From Prunella strophiata (taxonomy: Eukaryota; Chordata; Aves; Passeriformes; Prunellidae), in NCBI GenBank assembly GCA_036583965.1, contig JAZBQD010000030.1, positions 50,717,551 to 50,781,550 of the forward strand: a stretch of DNA of 64,000 bases. Reading direction: 5' to 3'. The position numbers were made by a program, and so were the translations under genes. This document shows, in pieces, positions 1-11,808 of the stretch (its first letter is position 1; the number at the start of each line of letters is the position of its first letter). The notes under the pieces were generated by a model, which searched no databases, was not told the DNA's origin, and saw only the letters and a program-made list of their open reading frames with translations.

Positions 1-2558
1 GGAAAGGGTACAGGCAAGCACATGTCAGCACCAGGGACATTGGTTTAGGTTTTTTCATGGGTACAGAGTTAATCTGATAAACTCAATCAAGCTCTTTTAG
101 AAACATGCACTCCCAAGGAGTATAGATCAGGAATAATTTAATTTCAGCCTAAGGTAAGGAGATAAATTAGGATCAAGCCCTTAAAAAGCCTATTCCTCTT
201 CATTCATATCAAAAAAGTTTATCTAAGGTGTAAGCATCTGTCACTCAGACAGTCGCTATTAAGTGACATTATTCCTACTATGAGGCATCTGACTCTAACT
301 GTATGAATCAAAAGCCTGTAATTTGCAGGAGTGGCTGCACTGCTGAGGACTATGAACTGTCTCAGTTTACCTACTAGCAGTTGCAGTTAGGAATGATTAC
401 ATCCTTCTGCAGCATTCAGCTATAATAAAGATTAGTTAGTGAACGTGCCCAACAATAGTTTTGCAGTGAAAAGAGGTTATTAATCAAGTTGCATACTCCA
501 ACCAGTTCTCTCTATTGTGTTTCAGCTATAGGAAAGCACATCAAGCAACAAAAGGCAGGGGAGCTGCAGACATGCCATCAGAAACTCCCAGTAATGTTTA
601 CTCTACATGCCATGGCAACCAAGTTATTTTGGCTGTGTATAGCCCTGGTGTGTGCCCTTGTTTCACAGGCTTACTTTGCCACCAATTTTGGATTGCCAGG
701 TTTCAGGGCCCTGCCTCTGAGTGAAGGCATCCACCCTTTCCAGCCTGACCTCTCCCATCCAAGTACTTGTGGACTTTTCCTAATGAACCCATCCATCTTT
801 GCTTGGTAACAATTCAAGCATGTCAGTTCTTTGAATGGGAGGAAATATCTTTAAAACATTTAGGAGTTTCAAAGCATTACAATATCTTTGCTGAGCTAAT
901 AAATACCTAGCTGATTTAACAAAACACAACAAAAAAATTTTTTAAAAATAATCAAATCCCAAACCCCCCAAAACAAACCACAAAAAAAAAACAACCCCCC
1001 CAGAAAAAAAGCAATTAAAAAAAACAAAAAAAACAACCAACCAAACAACAACAACAACAAAAAAATCAAACCAAAAACCACCAGTACACAAAAAAAAGAG
1101 GAAACGAAAATATAAATATGCAATCAGTGATGCCTCCAATTTTTTTACATCCTTGGGTAAAAATGGTATTTTATATTTTTATTTTAATTAAAATTAAGGA
1201 TTATTCTGGGATATTTTTGTGAAGTGGAAAAAGCAAGGAATCCTCAAAATAAATTTATGGAATATTTCTGTTAGGGGGGAGGCAGGAACCCATCCTTGTG
1301 TGCCTCTTGCCACATGTCGCCCATAAGCATGGAAAAGGTGACAACAGTTGGGAGGAGAGGCAGAAGCATTACATTTTTCAAGTCCTCTGAAAGGTCCAGT
1401 TGCTTAGATTTGGGAGGGAGTTCACTCATGACTATTCACAGAATGCTACCACTTGTGCTGTGAGGATTTGCCTGCCATTTCAGAAAAGTGCATCAGTCAG
1501 AAAGCAAAGGAGAAACAGGCCTGGTGTAAACTGAATAAATTTTTTTAATGTCTTCACTGGGGAAAGGCAGAAGAAACACAGATGGCTGCTTTCAGGTGAT
1601 GCAAGAAGAATACTTTGCACATAAAGTAGTTTGTAAAAGTTTCTTAGCAGCCCTGGTTAAAGTAGTTAGATAAAAAAGATTCAGTGTTTTACTCTGAGCA
1701 TGGCACAACTCCTCATGAGATTTAGGTTGTTCAAAAAAAGAGGAATCCTAACTATAGTCACCACAAAATGAATTCATACTTCAGTAGGTTTTTTACACTG
1801 CCAGTGAAACTTCTGTGCCAAGAATTCCCTTCTAAGGGACCTATAATACACTGCATTACTAAAAAGAGACATTTTCCTCTGCAGGATATTGTGTTTCAAC
1901 AAACTGAAAAACATAAATCTAAATACTTCTTTTCATACAAGAGTAACCTGATGGCTCAGAAGAAAATGTGGTTTTCTGTCTTAAAATGCTGTAGGATTCT
2001 GTGAACCTTAGTAATATATTTGAAGCCATAAAGAATAAAGACAAAACTCTATTAAATAATTTTCAGGCTAAAAATACCTTTTTATTATCCAGTACTTGTA
2101 GAGAGAAGGAACTTCAATGGAGGATAATTTTTTATCTACTCATTATTATTGCTGCTGTTGTTTTTATTGCTGTTACTTGCTGTATTGTTATTTCAGAGTC
2201 TATTTTAAACCCCAGTCAAGGCTGAGGTTTCACTGTAATTTGTATAAGTGATCCATAAAATCTACATAACAGATTACTGTCACTGCAATACATTAGATTT
2301 TGCATGGAGGGAAAGTCTCTTCACATTGAAAGTTTCCTCAAAGGACTCTGGAGGATGTTTAGGAATGAAGTGTGAGCAAGCCTCCTGCTCCCATGGCACA
2401 TCTCTGCGGCTGCACAGGAGCCAGCTGGGACAGCTTGTCAGGTAACACTTTCTTCTGAGGCTTTTCAGTCCTTAAAAAGGCTGTGTTTATTGTACACTTG
2501 CACTAAGGCAGGGAAATGGGATCTTCTCTGCCCATCTGAACAAACCCCAAGATATTTA
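1..2558. other. Intergenic DNA, no gene recognised
   Basis: AT-rich sequence without recognisable coding exons. It contains an A-rich, CAAA/ACA-type low-complexity stretch at about 915-1110. Small open frames here (for example 489-809) have no domain features. Confidence 0.7.
915..1110 (+). repeat. A-rich low-complexity tract (CAAA/AAC type)
   Basis: Nearly 200 bp consist of runs of A interrupted mainly by C, with short CAA, CCAA and AAAC repeats. Such tracts often mark old retroposon tails. On the other strand it produces artificial Phe/Leu-rich open frames (about 896-1139) that should not be read as membrane proteins. Confidence 0.8.
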
Positions 2559-2843
2559 CAAGGACATGTAGTGATAGAAAAAAGGGGAATGGCTTTAAAC
2601 TGAAAGAGGGTAGCTTTAGACTAGGCATTAGGAAGAAATTCTTCACTCTGAAAGTGGTGATACAATGGCACAGGTTGCTCAGAGAAATCGTTGATTCCCC
2701 ATCCCTGGAAGTGTTCCAAGGCCAGGCTAAATGGAGATATGAGCAACTTTCTCTAGTGGAAGGTGATCCTACCCATAGCAGTGGGGTTGGAACTGGATGA
2801 TGTTTAAGGTCCCTTCCAACCCAAACCATGCTATGATTCCATA
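2559..2843 (+). mobile_element. CR1 LINE, 5'-truncated 3' end
   Basis: This matches the avian CR1 3'-terminal region in order: 'aaggacatgtagtgat', 'ttaggaagaaattcttcact', a 'gcacaggttgctcagaga' block, 'catccctggaagtgttc', 'gtcccttccaaccc', and a terminal 'ctatgattcc' repeat unit. The element is about 285 bp, severely 5'-truncated like most CR1 copies, and lies in plus orientation. It contains no coding capacity. Confidence 0.9.
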
Positions 2844-3533
2844 TTAGGGTCTGGGATTTCAGTCAGAGTGTCAGGGGTCTTCTCAAGGGCTTAACACCCT
2901 TTTGCATTGGCTGTGGAATTCCTTTTCATCAATATATGTCTTTCAGTGTGGGCTGCTGCCACACTGAGTCAGCATGTGCCATGTCTCTGGTTTGAAGGAT
3001 TATGGTATGGTAGCAAAAATGCACAGGAGCAGGGGAAAGGGAGAAATGTGCTTGCCCTTGCTGGGCACATTTGGGTCAAGACACACTTTGGACAGCTATG
3101 TAGAAGGCAAGAAGCTCCTAGACACTGTGGCATAAGCAGGCACTTCAGTGCTAATTATTTACCTGAATGTGTTAAGGTAGAGAACTCCTTCCAGTGTGTC
3201 TGTTTCTCTCTGTGGAAGCCAGATCAGACCAAAGCAGAACTAAAGCAAACCAAACTGCTTGGCTCCTTCCTTTCTGCCAAACTTTTGATGCCAATGCACT
3301 GAATGCTTTTTAGTCTCAATGGGAGGTTACAGAAAACCAAATTCCTCTTGTTCAGGGACAGGTCAGGGCAGTGTTACAGCCCCTCAGTCTCCATAGCAAA
3401 AAAAAAGAAGGGGAAAAAAGAAATCTTGGTTCCAAAACATCATGGCTCTGATGCCAATATTTCAAGTGGGAGCATATAGCAAGGCCAGTTTTATTTCATG
3501 CTCAGTCTTAGGTCATATAAAAACCTTCACCCC
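2844..3533. other. Intergenic DNA between CR1 and SINE
   Basis: Unique-looking AT-rich sequence with one 131-codon open frame (2907-3302, plus) that shows no recognisable domain. I judge it a chance frame. Confidence 0.5.
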
Positions 3534-3655
3534 TAGGTCTATGAGATGAGCTCAATTGGTCAGAGTGTTGGGGGGTTCAATCCCTCTATGGGCCATTTAC
3601 TTTAGATTTGGACCCAGTGATCCTTGTGTCAGAACAAATTCAATTCCTGTGAATT
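3534..3655 (+). mobile_element. tRNA-Ile-derived SINE with CR1-like tail (TguSINE1-like)
   Basis: The head aligns to tRNA-Ile: 'gagctcaattggtcagagtg' is the A-box/D-arm, and 'ggttcaatccc' at 3574-3584 is a near-perfect B-box/T-arm, followed by 'atgggcca', the 3' acceptor stem. The anticodon arm between them is missing. The tail has 'ttggacccagtgatccttgtg', which resembles the 3' end of CR1 ('ttggactcgatgatccttgtg'). This head/tail arrangement is that of the CR1-mobilised tRNA-Ile SINE described from zebra finch (TguSINE1). The deletion rules out a working tRNA gene. The right boundary is approximate because the tail is diverged. Confidence 0.72.
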
Positions 3656-5945
3656 TGTTACATAAAAGCCCAAAATCCCTGTTAATCCTCATGAACACTT
3701 CTCTGACACAGGTGACCAACTGTTTCCTGTTCCTAGGTGGAAAAGCTATAGTATAGAGATTAATCCCTAACCATGCAGACAGAGTGAAGTAAGATTAAAA
3801 CTTCAAGCATTTTGCCAGCCTACCCATCTCTGAAGTCCAGAATCTCTGGGTTTATTTACTACCACGAGTCTGAATAATTGCATCTTTGTTTAACTCTTAA
3901 GGGTGGCAAATACTGACTGTATGATGTTTCTGGATGAGAATTTGTAGATTTTCTTTCCAAGCTGATAAAAATGCCTCCATGACACTTTCTTCTCTTACCT
4001 GCAGCATCCCAGATTTCCCTCCTTTTGGTGTGCATCAAATGCCTCCAGGAAACCTTGAGACAGACTGAGAGACCCTTGGTGACCTGGTAAGGCTGGAGAT
4101 CAGCCTGCTCTGGAGGTGAATCCCACCTGCAGCTGCAGAACTTCCACAGAGACAGGACATGCCCTGCCATAGCCACACAAATCTGATCCCACCATGCTCC
4201 AAAGCATGGTGGAGACCCCCCTGGTCCTCTTCCAGCACAGACACATACATGGCCACTAAAGGAATTGTTGCTGCTTTCTTGGTTAACAAGGAGCAGTAAA
4301 GAAACAAAAATTGGAGAACAAACAAGAGTTGTCCATTTGAGTTTTTTAAAAACAGCTTCAGCAAATTCATATTGGACACACACAAGTATTTACTGAAAAA
4401 TGCAGAAAAAATATTTAGACCACAGCCCAGTGTTCATCTGGTATACTGGAAATGTTTGACAGACAGCAGTATCAGATCCTTCTGGTTTTACTGTGAGTCC
4501 TTGGCAATGCTGCCATTGTTTGAAATATTGCTTGTGTCCTAATAAAAAAGCCGTAAGGAATGACTGTCCCTACTCCAGCCATTGTTAAAGATGTTCATTT
4601 TTCAGTCCCTTGGACACTAGCCACAGGACAGACAACAAAAGCTCACTGTTCACAGCTATGCCCCCAGGCTCTTTTCAGGTCCTCATTTTCTTGTCTCCTT
4701 ATCATCACTAGGCCTCTTGCATTGTTTTTCTACCCTGGATGTCCAGGCAGTTTCTGACAGCGAAGAAACACCGTGATATCCAGTCTGACGATGAAACTCT
4801 GCTGACCTGGGAGTGTTCACATTAACTAGTAACAGAGAAAATGCTCATGAAAATGACCATGAATCCATTTCTGGCAATATGGGTAACACCACAGGCATAG
4901 TGTTCACTCTTCATAAAGGTGATATGTTGGTTATGATCCTTACAAGACCCAGAGGCAAAGAAAAATTATCAATAATGCTGAAGCAGGGTTAATTAAACAT
5001 ATCAGCTAGGGATTGATCAGAAAGGGATTATCTTCACTTGGGAGCCAGCCACCGGGAACCAGAACTGTACGGACCTGTCTCTTACTCTCCCTTTTTTCCT
5101 CATGTTCACATGGGAAAAGTAAGTCTAAAATGTTGAGCAATAAAGTTTTGCTCTGTTTGAAACCTGGGTAGACTAGAGATGGGATAAAGTGACACCTGAA
5201 TTGCAGTAAATTCTGAACAAAAACATGATCCAAGAAAGAGCTGACAAGTGAATGAGGGGAAGGGCAAAGATTCCCAGTCCTTGTATTTGCTGGCAGCTGA
5301 AAAGGCAGCAGACGTCTTCATAAAACAGCTTTGCCCCTCCTGGGCTGACATGGTGCTGTCAGATTGAAAGGGCACAAATGCCAACTGTGCTGCCTGACAT
5401 GCTTCAGCAGGGAGAAATGCTGCAGCCTGTGTTTGGCAGCGTGATTTGCTGTCAGAGAATTTCGTAGCCTTGGGGTACAATTACCAAAAGCTCTGGCGCC
5501 TGCCGTGTTCAATCTGTGCTTTGGTACAATCAAGGGGTGGGTACCCCAGGAGCACCCAGCAAGGACAGGAGGATGACAGCATGTGGCAACCATCCCATCC
5601 CAGTGAGGAGCCAGCACTGGGATGTGGATATGGTGCAGGGAACATGGAGCAGGCAGTGGAAGCAGTGGGCCAGGTTTGGCCCAGGTGGCTGCTAAGCCTC
5701 ACCAGCTGCATGCACAACTGGGACAGAGGGAATGAATAATGAATGGATGCAACAAGGCCAGCTTGAAGGTAAAAGAGAAATGGGAGGGCAGAATGGGGTC
5801 TGGCAATCTTCCAAGGGAAGGGGTTTTAATCTGTGGGTTTTGCTTTATTTGAAGGCCTCTGATCCTCAGATGAAAAACAGATAAGGGGTCTGCAAGGTTT
5901 CACATGTATACTGTGCATGTGGGGCAAGTTGTCATCCCATCCATC
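3656..5945. other. Intergenic DNA, no gene recognised
   Basis: Contains a 174-codon minus-strand open frame (3859-4383) without recognisable domains and a 10-bp-arm hairpin at 4189-4212. Otherwise nothing assignable. Confidence 0.5.
4189..4212. repeat. Perfect inverted repeat, 10-bp arms, 4-nt loop
   Basis: The left arm is ccaccatgct (4189-4198), the loop ccaa, and the right arm agcatggtgg (4203-4212). No function can be assigned. Confidence 0.9.
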
Positions 5946-6521
5946 TGTACTGGTCTTGGCAGGAATAGAGCTAATTTTCTTCTAGTAGAGTGATATGGTG
6001 CTGAGGTTTGGGTTTTGTATGAAAACAATGTTGGCAGTAGGCTGATGTTTTGGTTGCTGCTGAGCAGTGCTCACCCTAAGCCAAGGACATCTCAGTGTCC
6101 CATGCTCTGCCAGTGGCCAGGTGCACGAGAGGCTGGAGGGATCATGGCCAGGACAGGTGACCCAAACTGGCCAAAAAGATATTCCATACCTTGGAATGTT
6201 GTGTGCCTATATACAAACTGGGGGAGCTGTCTGGAAAGGGCTGATTGCTGCTCACTGGGCCTTGGTAAGCGAGTGGTAGGCAATTTTACTGCATATGACT
6301 TGTCTTTTGGGGTTTATTCCATCTCTTTCTCTCTCTCTCCTTTTCATCATCATCATCATCATCATCACCAACATCAACATCATTTTATACTTTATTTCAA
6401 TTACTAAACTGCTTCTTATCTCAAGCCATGAAGTTTTACCTTTTTGCAATTCTTGTCCCCATCCCACCAGGGTGGGGGCAGTTAGGAGCGAGCAGCTGGT
6501 GGCACTTGGTTAAACCACACA
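5946..6521 (+). mobile_element. Solo LTR of an avian ERVL-type endogenous retrovirus
   Basis: The sequence follows the avian ERVL LTR pattern in order: it opens with tgtactggtcttggcagg ('tgtgctggttttggctgg' type), then 'agagctaattttcttctagt', 'ctgatgttttggttgctgct', 'ccatgctctgccag', 'gacccaaactggccaaa', 'atattccatacc', a TATA-like 'ctatatacaaactggggg' near 6208-6224, a variable trinucleotide array (6349-6385), 'aaactgcttcttatctcaa', 'ccccatcccacca' and a closing 'gttaaaccacaca'. Length is about 576 bp, bounded by TG...CA. No internal retroviral sequence adjoins it, so it is a solo LTR left by recombination. I could not see a clear target-site duplication. It has no coding content; a poly-His open frame across it is an artefact of the trinucleotide repeat. 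Confidence 0.88.
6349..6385 (+). repeat. CAT/ATC trinucleotide array inside LTR
   Basis: About eight perfect CAT units followed by interrupted CAACAT units. Homologous LTRs carry a variable ATT/ATC-type array in the same position, so this is an intrinsic, expandable part of the LTR. Confidence 0.9.
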
Positions 6522-6958
6522 GTCCCAGCTGCTGGGCTCACAGATTTGCTTCCTGCTGCCCACCAGCAGAGTGAACGAGCTTTGAAGTGAGACCTGTGCT
6601 TGCCCTAAACTGAGATATCACTGAGTTGTAGCTACAAGTTTGTCAAAGGATCTCTGCTTTAAGCTGGTCAGATGCAGCTGATCCACTGAGGTCCTATCAG
6701 CTAACTTGGCCTTTCCCATGTGCAAGGACTCCCTGGAATACATGTAGAAAATTCTGTAAATGAGACTTGGCTTTGTTTTACATCCTGCAAGGAGGACTCA
6801 GGATAAAGCTAATTCTACTCTGTCCTTGTGTTCAGATTCTCAGTTCCATTGTGTACAATTCTAGGCCTGCTTAAAAGCACTCAGAAAATAACATAACAGA
6901 ATATGTGTCAGATATTTTTTAATCTGAGAGCCTGGGAAATGTACGCAAAATAAAAATT

Positions 6959-6979
6959 AAAAAAAAAAAAAAAAAAAAA
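6959..6979 (+). repeat. Poly(A) tract, 21 bp
   Basis: Uninterrupted A run preceded by aaaataaaaatt. It may be the tail of an unrecognised retroposon, but no flanking target duplication was seen. Confidence 0.85.
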
Positions 6980-9900
6980 CCCACCAAGCATGTGGTTCAG
7001 TTTGCTTGCTTATGAAATCTCAGTGGAATATTTTTCTCTGTAGTCTATGAGGAGAAAAAAAATGGGAACAACTGATGATCTTTTTTTTTAGACTTCTTTT
7101 ACTGAAAAAAATCCTGCACTGATGAGTGATGTTACTAAGTATAAAAGCTGATCTCTAGAGTGGCCACATTAACAGATTGCTATGTTTTATGAGGCAAATG
7201 TGGCTGCAAAGAGCAAAAGATAATGAAAACTTTGGAATCAGATAGAGGTGGCCAGCAGGACCATGAGTCAGTACGTAGGAGTCAAAGCCAGCACAATCTG
7301 GAGGAACCAAAACAAACTCTGCAATATTTTTGGAAGGGGAAGGCTGGCAAGCATAGCTTTACCTGGGCAACATGAAATGCAGCAGATGGGAAGATCCTGA
7401 GGGGGAGAGAAACTCAAAGGTGGGAAATTAAGCCTCATAGTCCTTGGCAGTCAACCAGGAAGTTGAGAAAACTCAACTGAAACTGTACAACAATGGCAGC
7501 AGCTTTCCTCCTGCCCCAAACACACGCTCTGAAAGTGTGCCCTGAGCCAATGAAGCAATATGCAAAGACACGAGGGACCAGATTCAGTGGACCAGTAGCT
7601 GCATGTTTTTCACAGATCTTGCTGGGGGCTGTGGCGCACAGCCAGCCTTCTCCTCTTTGGCACTGGAAAGCTTCCTCCCAAGAGGAGACCTGCTCAGACT
7701 CAGACTACCCACACAAATTGCCAGCAGATAGGCAGAATGATCCTTGCACAGCTGACTGGTTGCTTGCAGGACAAAGCTGCTGGTTTAGAGGGGCCAGTTT
7801 TGTCTTACAGCTTCTGGAAGGCACAGATGTGAGTGAATGGCTGTTACTACACTTGGTCATTCTCTCAGCTGGCTTCCTCAGTCAGGATAGGCTGAGATCT
7901 AAGCTAAAAGCTAAACTTTGTTGGGAATGGGGAGGTAAGAGTTACAGAACCGGGGGAGCCATCAGGGTTCAGGGATGAGCAGAACACAAATGCATGCAGA
8001 GCACACCTGAGTGCGTATTGAAAACCTGGGTTCTGGGAAGGGAAGATGGGTAGAACAGTATCCATCCCTGGTGGGCATCCAAAGCATCCAAGACAGTCAG
8101 CTTGCTCATCGTGGCTTTGACCAGTGAGATGGCAATGGTGGTGAAAGCAAACAGCCACCAGAGTCACCTGCTCCCCTGCATCACCTTGCTTCAGCTTCTT
8201 CCCTGTACTGTGAGCTGAGGGCAAGGAACTCAATCAAAGTTACCATGGAGAGAAAATCAAGAAGAGGGTAGAACAAACTGACTGAAGGAAGGAGAGTTAT
8301 TAACATGCAAATCAATGTAGATAAGTCAGGGGGCAAGGGGAATCTGAGTTTAATTCATTTAACAGCACAGAGATATGCAGACCAGAGCTGACAAGAATTT
8401 AAACAAAGATAATGCCCATGTGTTATGTGTGTTCATGTGCTTCACAATGGCAACAGGGGACAGTGAAAGAATATATATCCCTGTGGGCTGTAACATTTGC
8501 TAAAATGACTTTTCTCAATACCTTTGAGTGGCCACTCCTGCACACACAGGCATTCTGCCAGTCCACCCAGCACTCCACTTCACATCATCAGAAAAATGCC
8601 CAGATGATTTTTTATAAGGAAGGTTTATGCTAACTACTTCCAGTTAAGAGCACTTAAGCTGCATTTATTTGCTAAGTAATGTTGACTTCCTGATTTTTAT
8701 GTGTAAGAGCTTTTGTTTCAAAGGCAAACCATGAAAAAATATTCCCCAGCCTCTCTTCTCAGCAACCTAAGCAATACAGCACTCTAAATCTGTCATTGGC
8801 TGAGGTGGGGATATTTTTTTCTGAAACCTGCTGTTAAAATATTGGCAGCACAAGTCTGCATTAACATCACTGATTCCCAACAAAAGGAGACACAGACATG
8901 AGAAGATTATAAAACTAAAAACAGGAGCATATTTTGATTTCCCAGAGAACACAAGAGATGCAAGACTTGTGTTTGCAGAGGACTGGCAGGATGAGGATTT
9001 GCCAAACCAAGAGCAGCTGTCATAGCAACCATATCCAGGAAGAGAAGTGGTGTCAAGCCAACATCACCTGGAAGGAAATTTCCCTCTTCTGAGGAACATT
9101 AATAGGAGGAAAACTTAGGAATCTGTTGGTCAAGGCATGTTCATAAAACCTGCAAGCAGGTGAAGACCCCACCAGAAAGCAGTGATGCTTCATGAAAAAG
9201 GCAGTTGTTTGATAGAGCCTGGTTCATAGGTCTGGTTCTACCTTTGGCCTGCACAGGCAGCTCTTGGCAATATTACATGAGTGTTTGCCTCTTTTTCCCT
9301 GCCTCTCAAAGGGGGACAGCCACTTCTTGAAGTCCATTGAGACCTGTCAATGGAAAAATTCTGCATTTGATGACACGAGTGCCAAGAAAGATGCTTGAGC
9401 TTCATTAATGACATTTATTCAGTGGGCTCCCTTGTGGGGTCCTTTTGCATGGTGCCATGGTGTAGCTGTGCTAAGAGCTGCTCAGTGAGGTAGATTGCTT
9501 TGCTGCATGTCCTCTGTTGCCTGTGTGAAGGCACAGGGCTTTTCTAGAGCCCAGGCAGAGTTGCTTTCAGCATGAACTGCCTGGGCTAGGTGAGACAAGA
9601 GGAAAGCCATGGTGAACAAAACCCAGCAGAATCCTATGCCCTGGAAGGGAGCAGGGCAGGAGCTGGGTGGTTCTGGTGACACATGCTGCAGTGAAGAGAG
9701 TGACATCATGCTCACCAGGTGGGAGACAGCCTCTGGTAGGCACACTTCACTACCCTGGGGCCAAAACCATCCCCAGATCAGCCTTCCTCTCCAGCGCCAG
9801 CCGTGCAAGGTCTCACATTTGTGCACATTTCCCCAGCTATGCTAGTAAGGTGTGTGTAGATCCTGACACCCTGGGACTTCTATCAGTCTGTGCTCACTTT

Positions 9901-11789
9901 CAGTTTTTCATGCTCTGGTCCTCTTGGAATGCCAAGGCCACTTTATCTCAATTCTCAGAGTGCACATGCCCAAAGCCGTAAGACAGTGCTCAGAGGAGTC
10001 TCAATATTGTTCATTTAGTGGTTTTAATTTAGCATAGCTGAGTGTATAAGATACATTGATATGATAAATTTGTTGCTTTCCTCTAAGTTCAGCCCTTTTG
10101 TGCTGAACTGTAGGATGCTAAGAATAAGTGGGTACTTTGTCAGCAGCAGTAACACTTCAGAAGACAGTCCAATTTTCTTCTTGCCTCCCTCAGGTTGCTC
10201 CTCCACTGCTAAAGCTCCCCTGCATGTCCCTTCATCATTCAGCTATTTTTAGATGCCCTTCTCCACAGGCAGTTGATCCACAAATCAAAAAAAAGCTATG
10301 GAATCTCCCAGTGTTATGGAGATTTTTGGAGGTTTAGTCCTGAACTGAGATCAGACGACACTCGAGAATTCCTTGATTTTTTTCGTTAGACATGGCTCAC
10401 AAGACAGAGCCCATGCTGTGCCTATAATCCAAAACCTCCTTAAGAAACCTCAAGCTCTGTCAGCTCCCAGAAAAGAAACATCCTCAGGCCGTAGGAATAA
10501 TAATGCAATGGGGCCTATCATTCAAAAGCCAGCTCTCATATTCTGTGCAAAAAGCATAGGTTTCTACTAGATTCTAGTTTTTATATTGGTAAAGTCAACA
10601 GCTACATCCTCGAAGCATTTTAGGAGCATATTTAACATGTTTGTGGCCATATTCTGTTTAACTTGTACTAATTTTTGACATGGGAGTGTACTAAGAAGCC
10701 AAAAGATAAAAGGGAACTGATGTAGCTGACAATGTGGGAAAGTTGCTGCTATGTCCTTCAGCTACTAGAGGTGACATTGTTTCCCTACAAAACAAATGGC
10801 TTATCACAGATTCCATTATTCAGGAGACAGTAAACACTTGCTACACTGCATGCCTCTTAGGCATTAAAAAGGTCTTCAGGACATTTGTCAGCCTTACTTG
10901 ATTTTTTTGGAGGATTTTTTTACACAATTAAGCCTGAGCAGCATAGGAGTGTTTCTTTTTCCTAGAGGTAACTAGGTAGGAAAAAAATACTGCTAATATG
11001 GAAAATGTTTCCTCCTTATTGGCAGGATGACATCTTTTCAAGATCTCCTGAAGCTCAGCTGGTAGTCAAGGCAGTTAGGGTGGCAGTCAGAGTCCAAGGC
11101 TATCACCTTTCCAGCTCAGCTGTTGTCAGAAATGCTATCCAAAGTGTGCAGAAAAGTTATCAATCACTTTTTTTTTGCTCATCTTATATGTTCAGTGGTC
11201 TACAGTCACCAGGTGTCAGGTGTCCTGGCTTCTCTTTGGGCCCATGATGCAAAGGAGAAAAAGAAGATCTCCAGTTTACCACTGCTCCCAAGATCTCTCC
11301 CCATCCACAGATGTGGTAGCTGGTTAAAATATCAGCATGAGGGAGCAATACCTGTGCTCCTTAAAACATTGGACAGCTTAAAACCACCTGCTCTCAGGTT
11401 GTGAATTGCTGAATAGCTTGAGCAATGTATTTAGGGTCTGTCAGCACCTTCACTCTGCATTGCCATGAAAGGAAATAAATGTTCAGATTGACTGAAATGG
11501 CTCCAAGCAGCTCAGAACATTTTGTAATTGTGCTGAGGCAGCTCTGAATGGTCCTGCTGTCTGAGAGGCAATGAAAAAGGAACAGCAGGCTTTGCTTCTA
11601 AGTACATTTACTTCTTGACTGTTGAAATCATCTGTCTGAACAAGGTTCAGGCAGCAATGTTTCCTAATTATGTAGGCCAGTGAAGTACCCTGCACTGAGT
11701 GCTGCATTCACAGGAGTTTTACTGTGGCTCCCAAAGGAAGCTGCATATGAAATAGGTTGCTGAATCTTTTGTAAAAAGAATTTGCCTTT

Positions 11790-11808
11790 AAAAAAAAAAA
11801 AAAAAAAA
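11790..11808 (+). repeat. Poly(A) tract, 19 bp
   Basis: Uninterrupted A run in unremarkable AT-rich DNA. Confidence 0.85.

Noticed and set aside
896..1139. Phe/Leu-rich frames resembling membrane proteins
   Set aside because: They are the complement of an A-rich low-complexity tract.
3537..3595. tRNA-Ile gene
   Set aside because: The A and B boxes are present but the anticodon arm is deleted and the sequence runs into a CR1-like tail, so it is a SINE and not a functional tRNA gene.
3859..4383. 174-codon minus-strand open frame
   Set aside because: No recognisable domain, signal peptide or splice context. It overlaps another long frame on the same strand, so chance openness is the simplest explanation.
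6015..6407. 130-codon frame ending in a poly-histidine stretch
   Set aside because: The His run is the CAT array inside a solo LTR and the frame has no retroviral protein similarity.
7493..7978. 161-codon plus-strand open frame
   Set aside because: Low-complexity-free but featureless. No family recognised and no flanking exon or promoter signals.
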